Below are positions 33,982 through 43,649 of a stretch of 64,000 bases of DNA, one piece after another. The DNA is from Alphaproteobacteria bacterium. GTDB taxonomy: Bacteria > Pseudomonadota > Alphaproteobacteria > SHVP01. The notes beneath the pieces are model-generated. The model saw nothing but the letters and a program-made list of their open reading frames with translations, was not told where the DNA came from and made no database searches. Each line of letters opens with the position of its first letter. The stretch's first letter is position 1. Location: positions 1 to 64,000 of the forward strand of contig VGES01000006.1 of NCBI GenBank assembly GCA_016869765.1, in the 5' to 3' direction. Position numbers and translations under genes: made by a program.

Positions 33982-34698
33982 GTGGGCAGGTTTCAACGCA
34001 TAGTCATCCTGACGGGCGCCGGGATCTCGGCCGATTCCGGCGTGGCGACGTTTCGCGATCCCGACGGCATCTGGGCGCAGTACAACGTCGACGACGTTGC
34101 GACCCCAGAGGGGTTCGCGCGCAACCCCGGGCTCGTCCACGACTTCTACAATGCCCGTCGCCGGGCGCTGCCGGGAGTCGTCCCCAATGCTGCCCATCGG
34201 GCGTTGGTTCGCCTGGAGAACGCCGGGTTCGCCGAAGTGCTGCTCGTAACCCAGAACGTCGATGACCTGCACGAGCGGGCGGGCTCGCGACAGGTCATTC
34301 ATATGCACGGTGATCTCACTAGGGTTCGTTGCCGCTGCCCGCGAGCGGTGGTGTTTGCCTGGTCCGGGGACTTGAACGAAGCGACGGCCTGCCCGCAATG
34401 CGGCGATCTCGGTCGGCTTCGGCCGCATGTCGTGTGGTTCGGAGAGATGCCCTTTGCCCTCGGTCGCATCGGCGAGGCACTGTAGCGCTGCGATCTCTTC
34501 GTCTCGATCGGGACCTCGGGCAACGTCTATCCCGCGGCGGGTTTCGTGCAGACTGTCCGCGATGTCGGACGGGCCCACACCGTCGAACTCAACTTGGAAC
34601 CATCGATCGGGGCGTCGTCATTCGCCGAACAGGTCTATGGCCGCGCCGTGGACGTCGTGCCGCAGTTTGTGGATCGCCTGATCCAAGGCCCGGCGTAA
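33982..34698 (+). pseudogene. CobB-type sirtuin deacylase, interrupted by in-frame TAG
   Basis: A NAD-dependent protein deacylase of 239 codons. It has VILTGAGISADSGVATFRD (NAD site), FYNARRRAL (the Y-x-x-R acyl-pocket motif of class III sirtuins), TQNVDDLHERAGS, and the catalytic His in IHMHGD. The zinc Cys pairs are C-x-C and CPQCG, followed by WFGEMPFAL. A TAG at 34483-34485 stops translation at codon 168. The same frame resumes at once with [21 protein letters not shown] and VELNLEPS, which complete the NAD pocket, and ends in TAA at 34696. Relatives have Glu or Ser at the stop position, so GAG to TAG is a one-base change. A truncated product would lack part of the Rossmann fold. Confidence 0.87.
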
Positions 34699-34699
34699 C

Positions 34700-35560
34700 T
34701 CAGGCCTGATCGACGACCAGCACAGGGGAGTGCAGGCGCTCGAGGAGATCGGCGAGCGACTCCGCGCCCAGGACCGGAGAGCCCGCGCCGATCACCAGGA
34801 GGTTGCCCTGGTGCGACAGGGTGGCGTTGACCAGAGCCGTGCAGCCGGCGCCGGTACAGATCCGGTGGTAGACCCGGAGCGGCCGCCCAGACAGGGATGC
34901 CCCGGCCTCATCGTGCAGGCGTTGGGCGTCATGCTCGTCCTTGGCGGGGGTCAGGATGATCAGTTCGCCGCTTCCGGCCTGGGCGAGGTCCGCGGCCAGC
35001 GCCAGGGCCCGCGGCGCATTGGCGCTGCCATCGAAGACCACGACGATCGCGCCTCCCTCGCCGAGCACGCGTTGCAGCCGCGGGTCGGAAAACAGAATGG
35101 CCCCGCGTGGCCGCTCCGCCACGACGCGGGCCGTCGCCCCGAGGCTGCCGCGACGGGTGACCGACGGGGTGGTCTTGCCGAGGATGACGAGGTCGCTGTG
35201 GCTCGCCGAAGCGAGGATCTCGGCCGAGGCCCGTCCGCGGGCGGTCTGGAAGGACCACGACAGGTGATGCGACTGCGCCACGGTTTCGAGCGTCCGGCGC
35301 ATCACTCCGGCCTGGGCGCGCAAGCTGCGCTCGATCGACTCGACGTCCGGCGCGGGGCTCGGCTCGCCGGTGAAGGACACCTGGCGCACCATCGACAGTT
35401 GCGCAATGTCAAACAGCTTGGCGTCTTCGATGAACAGTCCGACGAGTTGCACGTGCAGTCGCGCCGCCAGGTTCGCGGCGGCGGCCAGTGCCGCGTGACT
35501 CTCCGTGGAGGCGTCCAGCGCGACCAGGACCCGCTCGATGGTGCGTCCCAGTTCGGTCAT
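34700..35560 (-). CDS. Universal stress protein, two-domain
   Basis: A 286-residue tandem UspA protein. The first domain starts RVLVALDASTESHAALAAAANLAARLHVQLVGLFIED (about residues 9-145). The second (about 150-280) contains VVVFDGSANAPRALALAADLAQ and ends VIGAGSPVLGAESLADLLERLHSPVLVVD. The second domain has the G-x2-G-x9-G-(S/T)-like segment of ATP-binding members. It overlaps the LonB-like protease gene as ATGA, which suggests a joint response to protein stress. The partner and trigger are unknown. Confidence 0.82.
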   Translation of the reverse strand: MTELGRTIERVLVALDASTESHAALAAAANLAARLHVQLVGLFIEDAKLFDIAQLSMVRQVSFTGEPSPAPDVESIERSLRAQAGVMRRTLETVAQSHHLSWSFQTARGRASAEILASASHSDLVILGKTTPSVTRRGSLGATARVVAERPRGAILFSDPRLQRVLGEGGAIVVVFDGSANAPRALALAADLAQAGSGELIILTPAKDEHDAQRLHDEAGASLSGRPLRVYHRICTGAGCTALVNATLSHQGNLLVIGAGSPVLGAESLADLLERLHSPVLVVDQA

Positions 35561-37992
35561 GGCCGTGCCCCATCGCCTGGTTCGGCGAAGTGGCGGCGGG
35601 CCTCGGCCAACGCGATCAGGCGATCCTCGACCAGTCGGTTGATCGTGCCCTCGGAGAATCGCCCGTCAGCTCCACGTTCGCCGGCCGGCTTGCCCGTGAG
35701 GATCTCGATGCCCTGGTCGATGTTCACCACCGGGTAGATCGAAAAACGGCCGGCGCGACCGGCTTCGACGATATCTTCACGGAGCATCAAGTGTTTGACG
35801 TTGGCCTCAGGCACCATCACGCCCTGTGCGCCGGTCAGTCCACGTTGACGGCAGACGTCGAAGAAGCCTTCGATTTTCTCGTTGACCCCACCGATCGCCT
35901 GTACTTCGCCGTTCTGGTTGACCGAACCGGTGACCGCAATGCCCTGTCGGATCGGGACGTCGGCCAACGCCGAAAGGATGGCGTAGAGCTCGGTCGAGGA
36001 CGCCGAATCGCCATCGACTCCGCCGTAGGACTGTTCGAACACCAGGCTTGCCCGCAGGCTCAATGGTCGGTCCGGGGCATAACGCGCGCCGAGGTAGGAC
36101 GACAGGATCAGGACGCCCTTCGAATGGGTCGGTCCGCCGAGATCCACTTCGCGCTCGATATCGACGACCTCGCCGCGCCCCAACCGAACCCGCGCTGTGA
36201 TGCGCGTCGGCCGGCCGAAGGCGAAGCCCCCGACCTGCATCACCGACAGGCCGTTAATCGTTCCGACTTTGGCGCCATCGGTGTCGATCAACACCGTGCC
36301 GCGATGGATTTGTTCGAGCGAGCGTTCACGGATGCGGTCGGCTCGGCGGATTCGCAACTCCACGGCCTTGCGAACGTCTTCGGCGGCGACCGTGTCGCGT
36401 TTGGCGAGGCCAGCGAGGTGGTTGGCTTCGAGCAGCAGGTCGCGCACCTGGCCGATACGCGCCGTCAGGCGTTCGGCGTCGCCCGCCGCGCGTGAGCTTT
36501 CTTCGATCAGGCGTTCGACCGCAGCCCGTTCGACAGGCCGCACCTTGGCGTTGGTCGCGAGCGAGGCGATCAAGCCGGCGTACCGCTCCACCGTCGCGGA
36601 ATCACGTGGCAATTCGTCCTCGAAGTCCGCAGCCACCTTGAACAGGTTCTCGAACTCGGGGTCGAGTTGGGCCAGCAGGTAATACGTTCGACGATCGCCA
36701 ACGAGAATAATCTTGGCATCGAGCGCGATCGGTTCCGGTTCCAATGTCACGGTTGCGAAATAGCCCTGCATCGGCGCCTCGATCCGGATCTCGCGCGCGA
36801 ACAGGGTCCGCTTCAGTTGTTCCCATGAGTAGGGCTGCATGAGCAACTTCTCGGCGTCGAGAATCAGGTACCCGCCATTGGCCCGATGCAGCGCACCCGA
36901 GCGGAGCAACGTGAAATCGGTGAGGAGCGCCCCGAGTTCGGCCTGATGCTCGGCACGCCCGACCAGGTTGGGAACGGTCGGGTTGTCTTCGTGGACGACC
37001 GGCGCACCTTTGAGGTGCTGGTTGTCGACCAGCAGGTTGACCTCGTAGCGGCGAAACTGGAGGTGCCGCGCCCGACCACCCTCCTCACCGCCATGACGCC
37101 CCAACATGGCCTGCAGGGCGGCGGCAGGACCCTCGGCTTCGGACTCGAGGAACATCGGTGCGCTGTGCTCGATGATGTCGGCCTCGACCGAGTCGAGATA
37201 GGAGACCACGTCGGCAAACTCCATATGGGAGGCTCGCAACGCCATGATCTGATAGGTCACGGCATACTTGGTGACCTCGCGATTGAGCCCACGGATGCGC
37301 TCACGCCGCTCTTTGTCCCATTGCGGCATGTGGCGAAGGCTCTCCTGCAAGCGTCGCTGCAGTTCCTCGAGGTCACCCTCGATGCGTTTGCGTTCCTCCT
37401 CGGGCAGTCGTTGGAACTCCTCGGGCGTGATGATCTCCTGGCCGCGTCGGGGCGCGAGCGCAAGGCCGTTCGGGGTACGCACCAACGCGATTTGGCGGGT
37501 CGCGGCCTCCTGTTCCACTTGCTGCAACGCGGCGTCGTGGCGTTCGCGGAACTCCTGGTCGATCAGTTGGCGACGATTGCGGTAGTCGTCCGATTCGAAG
37601 ATCGCCGGAATGCCGGTTCGCAGGTCTTCGATGAGCTGCGCCACGTCGCGCTTGAGGCGGGTGCCCATGCGACAGGGCAATTCGATGACCCGCGGTCGGT
37701 GGGATTGATCGAAATTGTGGACATAGACCCAGTCCGATGGCGCCCGTTCGCCGGCAGCCCGCGCTTCGACCAATCGCAGCACATGCCGATGGCGCCCGGC
37801 TGACGTCGGGCCGAGCACGAACACGTTGTATCCGCGTTCGCGCATGCCGATGCCGAACTCGATCGCCTCGAAGGCGCGATCCTGGCCGAGCACGTCGCTC
37901 GTGCCACTCAGTTCGGCGGTGGTGGTGAAGCCCATCGCCGAAAGATCGCAGCGGGGGCGCAGCACGTCGGGCGGTAGCGGTCGGGTGGGCAT
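35557..37992 (-). CDS. LonB-like ATP-dependent protease
   Basis: An 811-residue protein from ATG 37992 (MPTRPLPPDVLRPRCDL). The N-terminal half is an AAA domain of the LonB/AAA_32 type whose Walker A is degenerate (LGPTSAGRHRH), as is common in this subfamily. The C-terminal 200 residues are a Lon protease domain with catalytic Ser in GVDGDSASS (about residue 665) and Lys in GGVNEKIEG (about 708). No transmembrane segment is seen. It would degrade damaged proteins using ATP, and lies upstream of a USP gene with overlapping ends. It belongs to a family distinct from classical Lon (LonA), which has a large N-terminal domain. Confidence 0.92.
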   Translation of the reverse strand: MPTRPLPPDVLRPRCDLSAMGFTTTAELSGTSDVLGQDRAFEAIEFGIGMRERGYNVFVLGPTSAGRHRHVLRLVEARAAGERAPSDWVYVHNFDQSHRPRVIELPCRMGTRLKRDVAQLIEDLRTGIPAIFESDDYRNRRQLIDQEFRERHDAALQQVEQEAATRQIALVRTPNGLALAPRRGQEIITPEEFQRLPEEERKRIEGDLEELQRRLQESLRHMPQWDKERRERIRGLNREVTKYAVTYQIMALRASHMEFADVVSYLDSVEADIIEHSAPMFLESEAEGPAAALQAMLGRHGGEEGGRARHLQFRRYEVNLLVDNQHLKGAPVVHEDNPTVPNLVGRAEHQAELGALLTDFTLLRSGALHRANGGYLILDAEKLLMQPYSWEQLKRTLFAREIRIEAPMQGYFATVTLEPEPIALDAKIILVGDRRTYYLLAQLDPEFENLFKVAADFEDELPRDSATVERYAGLIASLATNAKVRPVERAAVERLIEESSRAAGDAERLTARIGQVRDLLLEANHLAGLAKRDTVAAEDVRKAVELRIRRADRIRERSLEQIHRGTVLIDTDGAKVGTINGLSVMQVGGFAFGRPTRITARVRLGRGEVVDIEREVDLGGPTHSKGVLILSSYLGARYAPDRPLSLRASLVFEQSYGGVDGDSASSTELYAILSALADVPIRQGIAVTGSVNQNGEVQAIGGVNEKIEGFFDVCRQRGLTGAQGVMVPEANVKHLMLREDIVEAGRAGRFSIYPVVNIDQGIEILTGKPAGERGADGRFSEGTINRLVEDRLIALAEARRHFAEPGDGARP

Positions 37993-38038
37993 GATCTGCA
38001 ATCCTCGTGATCGTCTCAGGCGTTGGCCCTGCGCTAGA

Positions 38039-38455
38039 TCAGTTCTGACGCTCGAGGGCGTCCATATCTGCGTCAGAGAACCCAAAATGGTGGCCGATCT
38101 CGTGAATGAGCACATGGCGAACCAGTTCGCCCAGGGTCATTTCGTTCTCGGCCCAGAAGTCGATCATCGGCCGCCGATAAAGGAAGATCACGTCGGGTTC
38201 GCGCGGCGGGTCGCTGATGCTGCGATGGGGCAGGTCGACGCCCTGGTAGAGCCCGAGAAGATCGAACGGCGTCTCCAGGCCCATGTCCCGGCAGGTGTCG
38301 TCGTCCGGAAAGTCGACGACCTGGATGGCGACGTTGTCGATCCGCGCCCGCAACACCGTCGGGATCGTCTCATAGGCGACGGCGGCGATCGCCTCGATTT
38401 CGGTAATCGTAGGCGATCGGTCGTTGGCGCGAGGAGGGGAGGCGGCCGAATCCAT
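38039..38455 (-). CDS. Small zinc metallopeptidase-like protein
   Basis: A 138-residue protein with the zinc motif HEIGHHFGFSDADMDALE (HExxH with a third ligand Asp) near its C-terminus, as in the PF06262 metallopeptidase family. Compact N-terminal helices include TITEIEAIAAVAYETIP, and DPPREPDVIFLYRRPMIDFW lies mid-protein. It is probably cytoplasmic and small-substrate or regulatory. It ends 46 bp upstream of the LonB-like gene on the same strand, so the two are likely co-transcribed. Confidence 0.85.
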   Translation of the reverse strand: MDSAASPPRANDRSPTITEIEAIAAVAYETIPTVLRARIDNVAIQVVDFPDDDTCRDMGLETPFDLLGLYQGVDLPHRSISDPPREPDVIFLYRRPMIDFWAENEMTLGELVRHVLIHEIGHHFGFSDADMDALERQN

Positions 38456-38496
38456 CGCATGAGCCTAGCGCCGGGGACGGCGGCCGCAAGGCCACC

Positions 38497-39243
38497 TCAC
38501 TTCGGCGCCAACCGAATCCCGCCGTCGAGCCGCACCACCTCGCCGTTCAGCATCGTATTGGTCACGGCGTGAAGGGCGAGAGCCGCGAACTCCTTGGGCT
38601 GGCCGAGCCGTTTGGGAAAGGGCACGTCGGCGGCGAGGGCCTGTTGGACCTCGGTGGGGAGACCCTGCAGCATGGGCGTCGAGAATATCCCCGGCGCGAT
38701 GGTCACGACGCGGATGCCGAATCCGGCGAACTCGCGCGCGAGCGGCAGCGTGAGCGCGGCCACGCCCCCCTTCGAGGCGGCATAGGCCGGTTGCCCGATC
38801 TGGCCGTCGAAGGCGGCGACGGAGGCCGTGTTGACGATGACGCCGCGTTCGCCGTCGGGCGAAACCGGGGCGAGCTTCTGCATCGCCGCTGCCGCCAACC
38901 GCACGGCGTTGAACGTACCGATCAGGTTGACACGAACGACCTGCACGAAGCGATCGAGCGCGAGCGGTCCGTCCCGCCCCACGGCGCGCCCAGGGGTCGC
39001 GATGCCGGCGCAGCAGACGAGGATGCGCGCCGGTCCCAGACCTTCGGCGACGCGAGCAAATGCGGCCTCGAGGCTCGGACCGTCCCCCACGTCGGCGGCA
39101 ATCGAGAGGAGGCCCGAGTTCTCGGCGGGCTTGAGGTCGATGATGGCGACACGGGCTCCGGCGCCGACCAACGCCGCGGCCGTCGCCGCCCCCAACCCTG
39201 AGGCGCCGCCTGTGACCACGGCGGTGTGGCCTTGGATTTCCAT
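38497..39243 (-). CDS. Short-chain dehydrogenase, 3-hydroxyacyl-CoA dehydrogenase-like
   Basis: A 248-residue SDR. The NAD motif is TGGASGLGAATA near residue 12. Catalytic Ser lies in GVIVNTASVAAFDGQIGQPAYAASKGG, with YxxxK as YAASK. The insert of about eight residues around AAAMQKLAPVSPDGERG and the PLAREFAGFGIRVVTIAPGIF segment resemble type II 3-hydroxyacyl-CoA dehydrogenases (HSD10-like) of branched-chain amino acid and fatty acid breakdown. The true substrate is not certain. Confidence 0.87.
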   Translation of the reverse strand: MEIQGHTAVVTGGASGLGAATAAALVGAGARVAIIDLKPAENSGLLSIAADVGDGPSLEAAFARVAEGLGPARILVCCAGIATPGRAVGRDGPLALDRFVQVVRVNLIGTFNAVRLAAAAMQKLAPVSPDGERGVIVNTASVAAFDGQIGQPAYAASKGGVAALTLPLAREFAGFGIRVVTIAPGIFSTPMLQGLPTEVQQALAADVPFPKRLGQPKEFAALALHAVTNTMLNGEVVRLDGGIRLAPK

Positions 39244-39292
39244 CGTTTTCCTCCACCTTGGACCCAGCCCAGCGCGCTACCATATCGTGGTC

Positions 39293-39667
39293 ATGAGCGA
39301 GAGAGCCACGGATCAACGCGATACCGCGCCGTCCGATGCGAGCGAGCGGAACTTGCGCGATCGCCTGTGGCGCAAGCTGCGCGCGACCCTCGGCAAGGTG
39401 CCCTTCGCCGACGAGGTGTTGGCGGCCTACTACTGTGCCGTCGACCCCACGACGCCAGCACGCGTCAAGGTGGCGATTTTCGGGGCGCTCGCCTACTTCA
39501 TCACGCCAATCGACGCGATTCCGGACTTCCTGGTTGGCCTCGGCTTCACGGACGACGCCACGGTGCTGATGGCGACGATCGCCGTTGTGCGCGGCGCCAT
39601 CCGCAGCGCCCATCGCGACCGTGCCCGCCAGGCTCTCGAAGCGCTGGCCGCCGACGACCGTCGCTAA
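39293..39667 (+). CDS. YkvA-like DUF1232 membrane protein
   Basis: A 124-residue protein from ATG 39293. After a basic N-terminus comes the DUF1232 core: KVPFADEVLAAYYCAVDPTTPARVKVAIFGALAYFITPIDAIPDFLVGLGFTDDATVLMATIAVV. The DAIPD motif is diagnostic. Two short hydrophobic helices suggest membrane association. No function is assigned to the family. It is convergent with the first DMT transporter, whose stop adjoins its own. Confidence 0.88.
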   Translation: MSERATDQRDTAPSDASERNLRDRLWRKLRATLGKVPFADEVLAAYYCAVDPTTPARVKVAIFGALAYFITPIDAIPDFLVGLGFTDDATVLMATIAVVRGAIRSAHRDRARQALEALAADDRR

Positions 39668-40615
39668 TCAGGACGGCGGTTCTTCGGGCGGCGGCCGCTG
39701 CCGGCCGAGGCGGGCTTCCCGCCACGTGATGTAGCCCGTCGAAGCGACGATGATCGCGGCGCCAGCGGCGGTCCACCATGTCGGCACTTCGCTGAAGAAC
39801 ACGAACCCGAAGAACGCCGCCGTGATGATGCGGAGATACTCGATCGGGCCGACCAAAGTCGCTTCTCCCGCTTGCAGGGAGCGAATCATGCAGGAGTTTC
39901 CAATCGCGCCGACGGCCGCCATGCTGCAGAGCAACGCGAATTGCTCGAGCGTCGGCCATTGCCAGACGTAGAACGCCGGCCCCGAGGCAATCAGGCACGC
40001 AAACAGGCCATTGTAGAAAATCATGGTTCGCGGATGCTCGGTCGTCGTCAGTTGTTTGGTGACGATCATCGCGAGCGCAGTCGTGAAGGCGCTGAAAATG
40101 CCGGCCCAGGCAGCGACCGGAATGTCGTCGGTCGGGCGCACGACGACGAGGACCCCGAGAAATCCGACGAGCGTCGCGCTCCAGCGTCGCCCGCGAACGA
40201 CTTCGTTCAACATCAGGATCGCCAGCGGCACCATGAACAATGGACGGCAGAAGCCGAGCGCCGTCGCAGTCGCCAGCGGCAGGTGGGCGACCGAATAGAA
40301 CCCCGAGAGGATCGAGGCTCCCGCGATCAGGCCACGCACGACGTGCTTGGGAAAGCGCCGGGTGTAAAGGGCCGAAACACCCCCCGCTCGCCATAGGAAC
40401 GGCAGGATCATCACCAAGCCGAGCGAAGAGCGGAACCACGCCACCTCGAAGGAGTCGAGCTCGTTGCCGAGATATTTGATGTGGACCGACATGAGCGACA
40501 TGAACACGACGGCGCCGAGCGCCCAAACCGCGCCGCGCGCGTTGGGACTGACGGCCTGCCAGCGTGTCGTGGCCCGCACGAGATGGGCGGCCAGCCATGG
40601 GGGCGGGAACGTCAT
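39668..40615 (-). CDS. DMT-family transporter (EamA type), copy 1
   Basis: A 315-residue inner-membrane protein with about ten predicted helices in two EamA repeats (about residues 28-160 and 175-300), e.g. AVWALGAVVFMSLMSVHIKY and VGPIEYLRIITAAFFGFVFF. Such carriers export amino acids or other small metabolites; the substrate is unknown. The start overlaps the end of the second DMT gene by four bases, so the two are translationally coupled and may act as a pair. Confidence 0.88.
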   Translation of the reverse strand: MTFPPPWLAAHLVRATTRWQAVSPNARGAVWALGAVVFMSLMSVHIKYLGNELDSFEVAWFRSSLGLVMILPFLWRAGGVSALYTRRFPKHVVRGLIAGASILSGFYSVAHLPLATATALGFCRPLFMVPLAILMLNEVVRGRRWSATLVGFLGVLVVVRPTDDIPVAAWAGIFSAFTTALAMIVTKQLTTTEHPRTMIFYNGLFACLIASGPAFYVWQWPTLEQFALLCSMAAVGAIGNSCMIRSLQAGEATLVGPIEYLRIITAAFFGFVFFSEVPTWWTAAGAAIIVASTGYITWREARLGRQRPPPEEPPS

Positions 40616-41517
40616 GACCCGGGGCCGCCGGACGGAGGCTTCTGGTCACGCTTTGACTCGTCGCGGGCGATGAACACCGAACTCGCGAAGATGACGATCG
40701 CGCCCCCCAACGTCCACAGATCGGGGTACTCGGCGAAGGCCACGATGCCGATCCCGGTCGCGAACACCAGGCGCACGAAATCGAGCGGCATCAGCGCCGC
40801 GACATCGGCAATGCCCATGGCCTTGGTCATCATGACGTGGGCCAAGGTGCCGCTGCCGCCGAGCACCGCCAACCACCACAGCTGTTCCAGGTTCGGCCAT
40901 TGCCAAACGAACAGGGCCGGAATCAACGCCAGCGGCGTGAACAGGATGGTCATGAATGCCACGATGCGCTCGGCCGGTTCGGTGCGCGCGAGAATCTTGA
41001 TGATGATCATCGAGGCGGCGTTGAACACCGACGAGATGAGGAGCCAGATGTGTCCCGTGGTGACGTCGACGAATCCTGGACGGACGATCAGGACGACTCC
41101 GGCAAATCCGCCCAGGGTTGCCGCCCAACGCATCGCGCCTGCGTTCTCCCGCAGCAGGACGATCGCGAGGACCGTGACGAAAATCGGGGTCATGAACGAA
41201 AGCGCCACCGTCTCCGACAGCGGCGTCATGGCCACCGCCTGGAACCACAGGAACATCGAGGCGAGGCCTAGGATCGTTCGCAGGCCGAAAAACATCAGGC
41301 GATCGGTACGCAGCAGCGAGAACCCTTCGCGCCACAGCACGGGACCGATCACGAGGAACCCGAACAGGTTGCGGAAAAACACGATCTCGAGGGGATGAAT
41401 CCCGAGGTCGGCGGTGTGGCGGATGCCAGCCACCATGACGGCGAACAGCAGGGCCGCCAGTACCATGTAGCCGGCGGCGTGGAGGTAGGGTTTTTGTCCG
41501 GGGGGACCGAGGACCAT
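40612..41517 (-). CDS. DMT-family transporter (EamA type), copy 2
   Basis: A 301-residue protein from ATG 41517 (MVLGPPGQKPYLHAAGYMVL), with two EamA repeats and about ten helices, e.g. FLWFQAVAMTPLSETVALSFMTPIF. The longer tracked start (41607) would translate through an intrinsic terminator hairpin and lacks the family N-terminus. It precedes copy 1 with a four-base overlap. They are similar but not identical, probably an old duplication. Confidence 0.88.
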   Translation of the reverse strand: MVLGPPGQKPYLHAAGYMVLAALLFAVMVAGIRHTADLGIHPLEIVFFRNLFGFLVIGPVLWREGFSLLRTDRLMFFGLRTILGLASMFLWFQAVAMTPLSETVALSFMTPIFVTVLAIVLLRENAGAMRWAATLGGFAGVVLIVRPGFVDVTTGHIWLLISSVFNAASMIIIKILARTEPAERIVAFMTILFTPLALIPALFVWQWPNLEQLWWLAVLGGSGTLAHVMMTKAMGIADVAALMPLDFVRLVFATGIGIVAFAEYPDLWTLGGAIVIFASSVFIARDESKRDQKPPSGGPGS

Positions 41518-41526
41518 CGACGATTC

Positions 41527-41565
41527 AAAAAGAGGCCCGCCGGATGGATGCGCCGGCAGGGCCTC
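41527..41565 (-). terminator. Intrinsic terminator in the DMT leader (attenuator candidate)
   Basis: On the minus strand, stem GAGGCCC-T-GCCGG/CCGGC-GGGCCTC (12 bp with one bulged T), a 9-nt loop, then TTTTT. It lies 10 bp before the ATG of the second DMT gene and there is no upstream minus-strand gene to terminate. It could be a leader terminator controlled by a metabolite, tRNA or protein, or the end of a short RNA from the 164-bp gap. Confidence 0.75.
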
Positions 41566-41681
41566 GATGGCACAGGTTACGCCGCCCGCCTTCATCAGAC
41601 CACCCACGCCGAGGAATGGCTGCGTTGCAAGCGTCGAAGGCCGCCGCTACGGTCACGCCGTCCAAGCCCCCGAGGAACACC

Positions 41682-43649
41682 ATGGTCGAACCTGTCGCCG
41701 CCGATCGCCCGCTTTGGTCGCCGTCGCCCGAGGCGGTCGCTGCGGCCAACGTCACGGTGTTCGCCCGCCAAGTGGCCCGCGACTGGGGCGCCGCGTTGCC
41801 CGACTTCATGGCCCTCAGCGCTTGGGCGCGCGAGAACCCTCCGCAATTCTTCAGGTCGTTGTGGACGTTCGGGGGCGTGATCGCCGACCTCCAGGGCGAG
41901 GTGATCGTCGAGAACTTCGATCGTCTGCCAGGGGCCAGGTGGTTCCCTGGGGCGCGATTGAATTTCGCCGAGAACCTGTTGCGCCGTCGTGACGCAAGCC
42001 CTGCGCTGATCTTCCAAGGCGAGGACCGTGTCCATCGCCAGCTCAGTCATGCCGAACTCTATGATCGTGTCTCGCAGCTGGCGCAGGCGTTGGCAGCCGA
42101 GGGCATACAGCCCGGCGATCGCGTTGTCGGGTTCATGCCCAACATGCCGGAAACCGTCGTGGCCATGCTCGCTGCGACCAGCTTGGGGGCGGTGTGGTCG
42201 TCGTGTTCCCCCGACTTCGGCGTCCAGGGGGTGATGGATCGCTTCGGCCAGATCGCCCCCAAGGTGCTGATCGGCGCCAACGGCTACTACTACAACGGCA
42301 AGGAACACGATTCGCTCGCGCGCCTGCGCCAGATCACGGCGCAGTTGCCCTCGCTCAAGCGTCTGATCGTCGTGCCCTACACGGTCGCCCGCCCCGAACT
42401 CACGGGTCTCGGCAATGCCGTGCATTGGGAAGACTACTTGGCGCCCCATCGTCCGGGACCGATCGCCTTCCGGCGGCTGCCGTTCAATCATCCGCTCTAC
42501 ATCATGTATTCCTCGGGGACGACGGGGCTGCCCAAGTGCATGGTGCACGGCGCTGGCGGCACGCTACTGCAGCACCTGAAAGAACACCTGTTGCATACCG
42601 ACGTGAAGCCCGGGGACCGCCTGTTCTACTTCACGACCTGTGGCTGGATGATGTGGAACTGGTTGGCCTCGGGCCTCGCCTCACAGGCCACACTCGTGCT
42701 CTACGACGGTTCGCCTTTCTATCCCACGGGGAACGCGCTGTTCGACCTGGCCGATCGCGCTCAGGTCGACATCTTCGGCACGTCGGCCAAGTTCCTCGAT
42801 GCCGCCAACAAGGCCGAGGTCCATCCGATCAGGACCCACAAACTTCCGCGTGTCAGGACCATTTTGTCGACCGGCTCGCCGCTCGCCCCAGCGAGTTTCG
42901 ACTACGTCTATAGCAGCGTGAAAAGCGACGTTCGGCTGTCGTCGATCTCGGGCGGTACCGATATCCTCGGCTGCTTTGCCGCGGGTGTTCCGGTGCTTCC
43001 CGTGTGGCGGGGCGAGATCCAGACGCTCGCCCTCGGGATGCGCGTCGAAGTCTTCGATGACACGGGCAAACCGACGAAGGACAAGGGCGAACTCGTCTGT
43101 GCCTCGGCGTTTCCCTCGGTGCCGCTCGAATTCTGGAACGATCCAGACGGCAAGAAGTTCCACGCCGCGTACTTCGACGTCTACCCAAACGTCTGGCGGC
43201 ACGGCGACTGGTGCGAGATCACGCCGCACGGTGGCATGATCATTTATGGGCGCTCGGATGCGGTGCTGAATCCGGGCGGCGTTCGAATCGGCACGGCCGA
43301 AATCTACCGCCAGGTCGAGCAACTCGAGGAAATCGAAGAGGCGCTGTGCATCGGCCAGGACTGGGAGAGCGACGTGCGCGTCATTCTGTTCGTACGTCTA
43401 CGCGGCGGCCGAACGCTCGACGATGCTTTGCGTGATCGCATCAAGAAACGGATTCGCGACAACACGACCCCGCGACATGTCCCGGCTAGAGTGATTCAAG
43501 TGAGCGACATTCCGCGCACTATCAGCGGCAAGATCACGGAACTTGCCGTGCGCGACATCGTCCATGGCCGCCCGGTCAAGAACCGTGATGCGTTGGCCAA
43601 CCCCGAGGCCCTCAAGCTGTTCGAAAGCCTTCCCGAACTGCAGAGTTAG
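41682..43649 (+). CDS. Acetoacetate--CoA ligase
   Basis: A 655-residue acyl-adenylate-forming enzyme that makes acetoacetyl-CoA from acetoacetate, ATP and CoA. The P-loop is [15 protein letters not shown], followed by A5-type segment [26 protein letters not shown]. The adenylation Lys is in [23 protein letters not shown] differs from acetyl-CoA synthetase by its N-terminus [25 protein letters not shown] and by the GGTD...C box. The start at ATG 41682 is preferred over 41544. Its stop overlaps the end of the MATE gene by four bases. Confidence 0.93.
   Translation: MVEPVAADRPLWSPSPEAVAAANVTVFARQVARDWGAALPDFMALSAWARENPPQFFRSLWTFGGVIADLQGEVIVENFDRLPGARWFPGARLNFAENLLRRRDASPALIFQGEDRVHRQLSHAELYDRVSQLAQALAAEGIQPGDRVVGFMPNMPETVVAMLAATSLGAVWSSCSPDFGVQGVMDRFGQIAPKVLIGANGYYYNGKEHDSLARLRQITAQLPSLKRLIVVPYTVARPELTGLGNAVHWEDYLAPHRPGPIAFRRLPFNHPLYIMYSSGTTGLPKCMVHGAGGTLLQHLKEHLLHTDVKPGDRLFYFTTCGWMMWNWLASGLASQATLVLYDGSPFYPTGNALFDLADRAQVDIFGTSAKFLDAANKAEVHPIRTHKLPRVRTILSTGSPLAPASFDYVYSSVKSDVRLSSISGGTDILGCFAAGVPVLPVWRGEIQTLALGMRVEVFDDTGKPTKDKGELVCASAFPSVPLEFWNDPDGKKFHAAYFDVYPNVWRHGDWCEITPHGGMIIYGRSDAVLNPGGVRIGTAEIYRQVEQLEEIEEALCIGQDWESDVRVILFVRLRGGRTLDDALRDRIKKRIRDNTTPRHVPARVIQVSDIPRTISGKITELAVRDIVHGRPVKNRDALANPEALKLFESLPELQS

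Noticed and set aside
34483-34485. Reassigned or suppressed TAG codon
   Set aside because: TAG ends several normal genes here, such as pyc and argG, so a general reassignment is not supported.
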